The translations under genes were made by a program, and so were the position numbers. Positions 62,754 through 64,000 of a stretch of 64,000 bases of DNA are shown here, piece by piece; position 1 is the first letter of the stretch, and each line of letters opens with the position of its first letter. The notes under the pieces are model-generated. The model was not told the DNA's origin. It did no database searches and saw only the letters and a list, made by a program, of their open reading frames with translations. Origin of the DNA: Pseudomonadota bacterium (GTDB lineage Bacteria > Desulfobacterota > Desulfovibrionia > Desulfovibrionales > Desulfovibrionaceae); contig JAEWQB010000020.1 in the NCBI GenBank assembly GCA_023460395.1, positions 62,001 to 126,000 of the forward strand, read 5' to 3'.

Positions 62754-64000
62754 TTAGAAGGAGAGTCCCGGAATTTTCACAAGAAAACGCACACCTTCGT
62801 CATCCGTCGTCTTGGAATACTCAAAAATAAGTTGGAAGCACTGGTGATTGTAGGTAATTTGCAGCCCTTTTTCCAAATCTTCGCCCGTTTCCATATCGGC
62901 CCGGTACAAGCCTTCAAAAAGGAACGGCTGGAAGTAGGCAAGTGTCGCCGAGGTGCGCGTCATACGCAGTCTGTTCTTGCGCTGCCGCAGGTACTCATCG
63001 TACGAATCGCGAAAATCCAATCCGGTGGTGATGGAACCTATACGCGAATCAAACAAACTGACCGAATGCTCGTGCCGGGTAATGTCGCCGGAGTAAGGAG
63101 ACAAGAACGAACGCGTCCGCAAACGCAGGTACTCCAGTGGTGTGTAGGTAAGCTCCGCCTCAATGTCTGTAAGGGGACGCCGCCGGTATTCGTCAAGGGC
63201 TTCAGTCCGGTCCGCCTCCCGCAGGTTATAGCCCTGCTCCAGCCGGAACCGTATCCATTCGCCATAGCGTTCGCGCATCACAGGCTCCGGCCCGTCTTCA
63301 CCTTCTACCTTGGTCACCTTTCCGGTTTTCCGCGCCAGAACATTCACCAGCGAAAACCGCAGCTCATTTTCCGGGTCCACCCGGTCTTCCCGGTCATAGT
63401 ACGGATTGTCGTCCTGTTCTTCATTACTAACAACGGCATACGAAAGCGTGGGCTGCACGCTGTGGCGCAGGGCTAACAGTTGCTGCTCGCCCACATTGTC
63501 ATCGGAAGCCGCGAACGAGCCGTCCGCGTTCAAATCAAAATTCCGCGCCACTTCTGTAAAAGCGGAAATGCTGAAATCGGGAAGGGAACGGGAAGTGCCC
63601 CGGTCATCACCGGAACTCCCGCGCAGCGGCTCTTCCCGTTCGGTCATGTACTGCGTGTACCGCCACCCCGCCGTGGTGATAACGGTGCCGTAGTCACTTA
63701 CCAGCGGCACGCTCAAGCTTGGGTGCATGTCGAAACGGGAGCCGTAAGTTCCTTTATTCCGATAAAAATTCACAGCTTGTAGAGTAGCTTCAATGTCCAC
63801 GGGAAGAGAAGAAGCCTCTACCGCGCCCACAGGCAACGCTCCCTTATACAGGTACATATCCATCTGGGGCAGACGTTGCAGAGTGGTATCTTCGCTACTG
63901 GTCAGGTTGCCGTGACCAATGTCGGGGTTCTGCTCATATCGGGAACTTAAGGCAAGACCGACCCGGTCCCAGTCGCGGGTGAGCTGCACTTCGTTTTCGC
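62754..64000 (-). CDS. lptD: LPS-assembly outer-membrane protein LptD, C-terminal part
   Basis: The open frame continues beyond the right edge. It is beta-barrel sequence: alternating hydrophobic strands ending with aromatic residues, with RFDMHPSLSVPLVSDYGT, TAGWRYTQYM and AELTYTPLEYLRLRTRSF, and ends in FLVKIPGLSF, an aromatic C-terminus for barrel insertion. Order and content match the LptD barrel that inserts lipopolysaccharide at the outer-membrane surface. The first coding triplets in the window are already internal; the ATG/GTG near 63989 is not a start. Confidence 0.85.
   Translation of the reverse strand, partial: ENEVQLTRDWDRVGLALSSRYEQNPDIGHGNLTSSEDTTLQRLPQMDMYLYKGALPVGAVEASSLPVDIEATLQAVNFYRNKGTYGSRFDMHPSLSVPLVSDYGTVITTAGWRYTQYMTEREEPLRGSSGDDRGTSRSLPDFSISAFTEVARNFDLNADGSFAASDDNVGEQQLLALRHSVQPTLSYAVVSNEEQDDNPYYDREDRVDPENELRFSLVNVLARKTGKVTKVEGEDGPEPVMRERYGEWIRFRLEQGYNLREADRTEALDEYRRRPLTDIEAELTYTPLEYLRLRTRSFLSPYSGDITRHEHSVSLFDSRIGSITTGLDFRDSYDEYLRQRKNRLRMTRTSATLAYFQPFLFEGLYRADMETGEDLEKGLQITYNHQCFQLIFEYSKTTDDEGVRFLVKIPGLSF

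Noticed and set aside
1..64000. tRNA, rRNA, CRISPR arrays and insertion sequences
   Set aside because: No T-loop/acceptor pattern, spaced repeat array or transposase-like frame was seen on either strand; a covariance search could still find a tRNA I missed.

Overview
The window is about 64 kb of a moderately GC-rich bacterial chromosome from a Gram-negative host: it carries lptD, murJ and Tat genes and many lipoprotein or periplasmic signals. The run guaA - tatB - tatC - hisB - lipoprotein - hisA, the many GGDEF/EAL/PAS proteins and the amino-acid ABC cassette suggest a Desulfovibrio-like sulfate reducer (Desulfobacterota). That placement rests on recalled gene order; no sulfate-reduction gene lies in the window.

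Layout. 1-13.6 kb: end of guaA, Tat translocase genes, hisB/hisA with a lipoprotein, a small Cys-rich gene, recQ, a GGDEF-EAL protein (minus strand), cvpA, mazG and an unknown repeat-bearing protein. 13.7-22 kb: small unknown genes, an AI-2E-type exporter, murJ, a SAM-I riboswitch with terminator in front of an orphan 89-residue gene, and an HD phosphohydrolase pair. 22-35 kb: dnaE, queD, marC, a GH57 glycosidase, pstS-pstC-pstA behind a Pho-box-like tract (no pstB or phoU follows), a ComFB-like gene, a hisJ-type histidinol phosphatase and a TetR regulator. HisB here is monofunctional, so HisJ could supply the phosphatase step.

35.4-48.6 kb is the striking part. Podovirus (T7-type) virion and packaging genes lie on the minus strand in three tight blocks: (A) holin, coiled-coil membrane protein, small terminase; (B) large terminase, GNAT-like protein; (C) small portal-adjacent protein, portal, tail nozzle, gp13-like and gp14/gp15-like internal proteins. 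The blocks are separated by apparent host genes with their own terminators: a peroxiredoxin and a GGDEF protein between A and B, and a sodium:alanine symporter between B and C. No integrase, replication gene, repressor, major capsid or tail fibre is visible. The portal is short and frameshifted, the nozzle lacks its N-terminal half, and the gp14-gp15 junction carries a perfect -1 slippery heptamer. The locus is either a decaying, rearranged prophage or a domesticated, dispersed particle system such as a gene-transfer agent.

48.7-64 kb: TPR lipoprotein, unknown gene, PAS-GGDEF protein, Smr-domain protein, sensor histidine kinase, TSCPD protein, aldA-type aldehyde dehydrogenase, a Tat-exported HD-domain protein, a polar amino-acid ABC transporter (binding protein, permease, ATPase), a small zinc-ribbon protein, and the C-terminal part of lptD running off the end. 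I saw no tRNA, rRNA, CRISPR array or insertion sequence.
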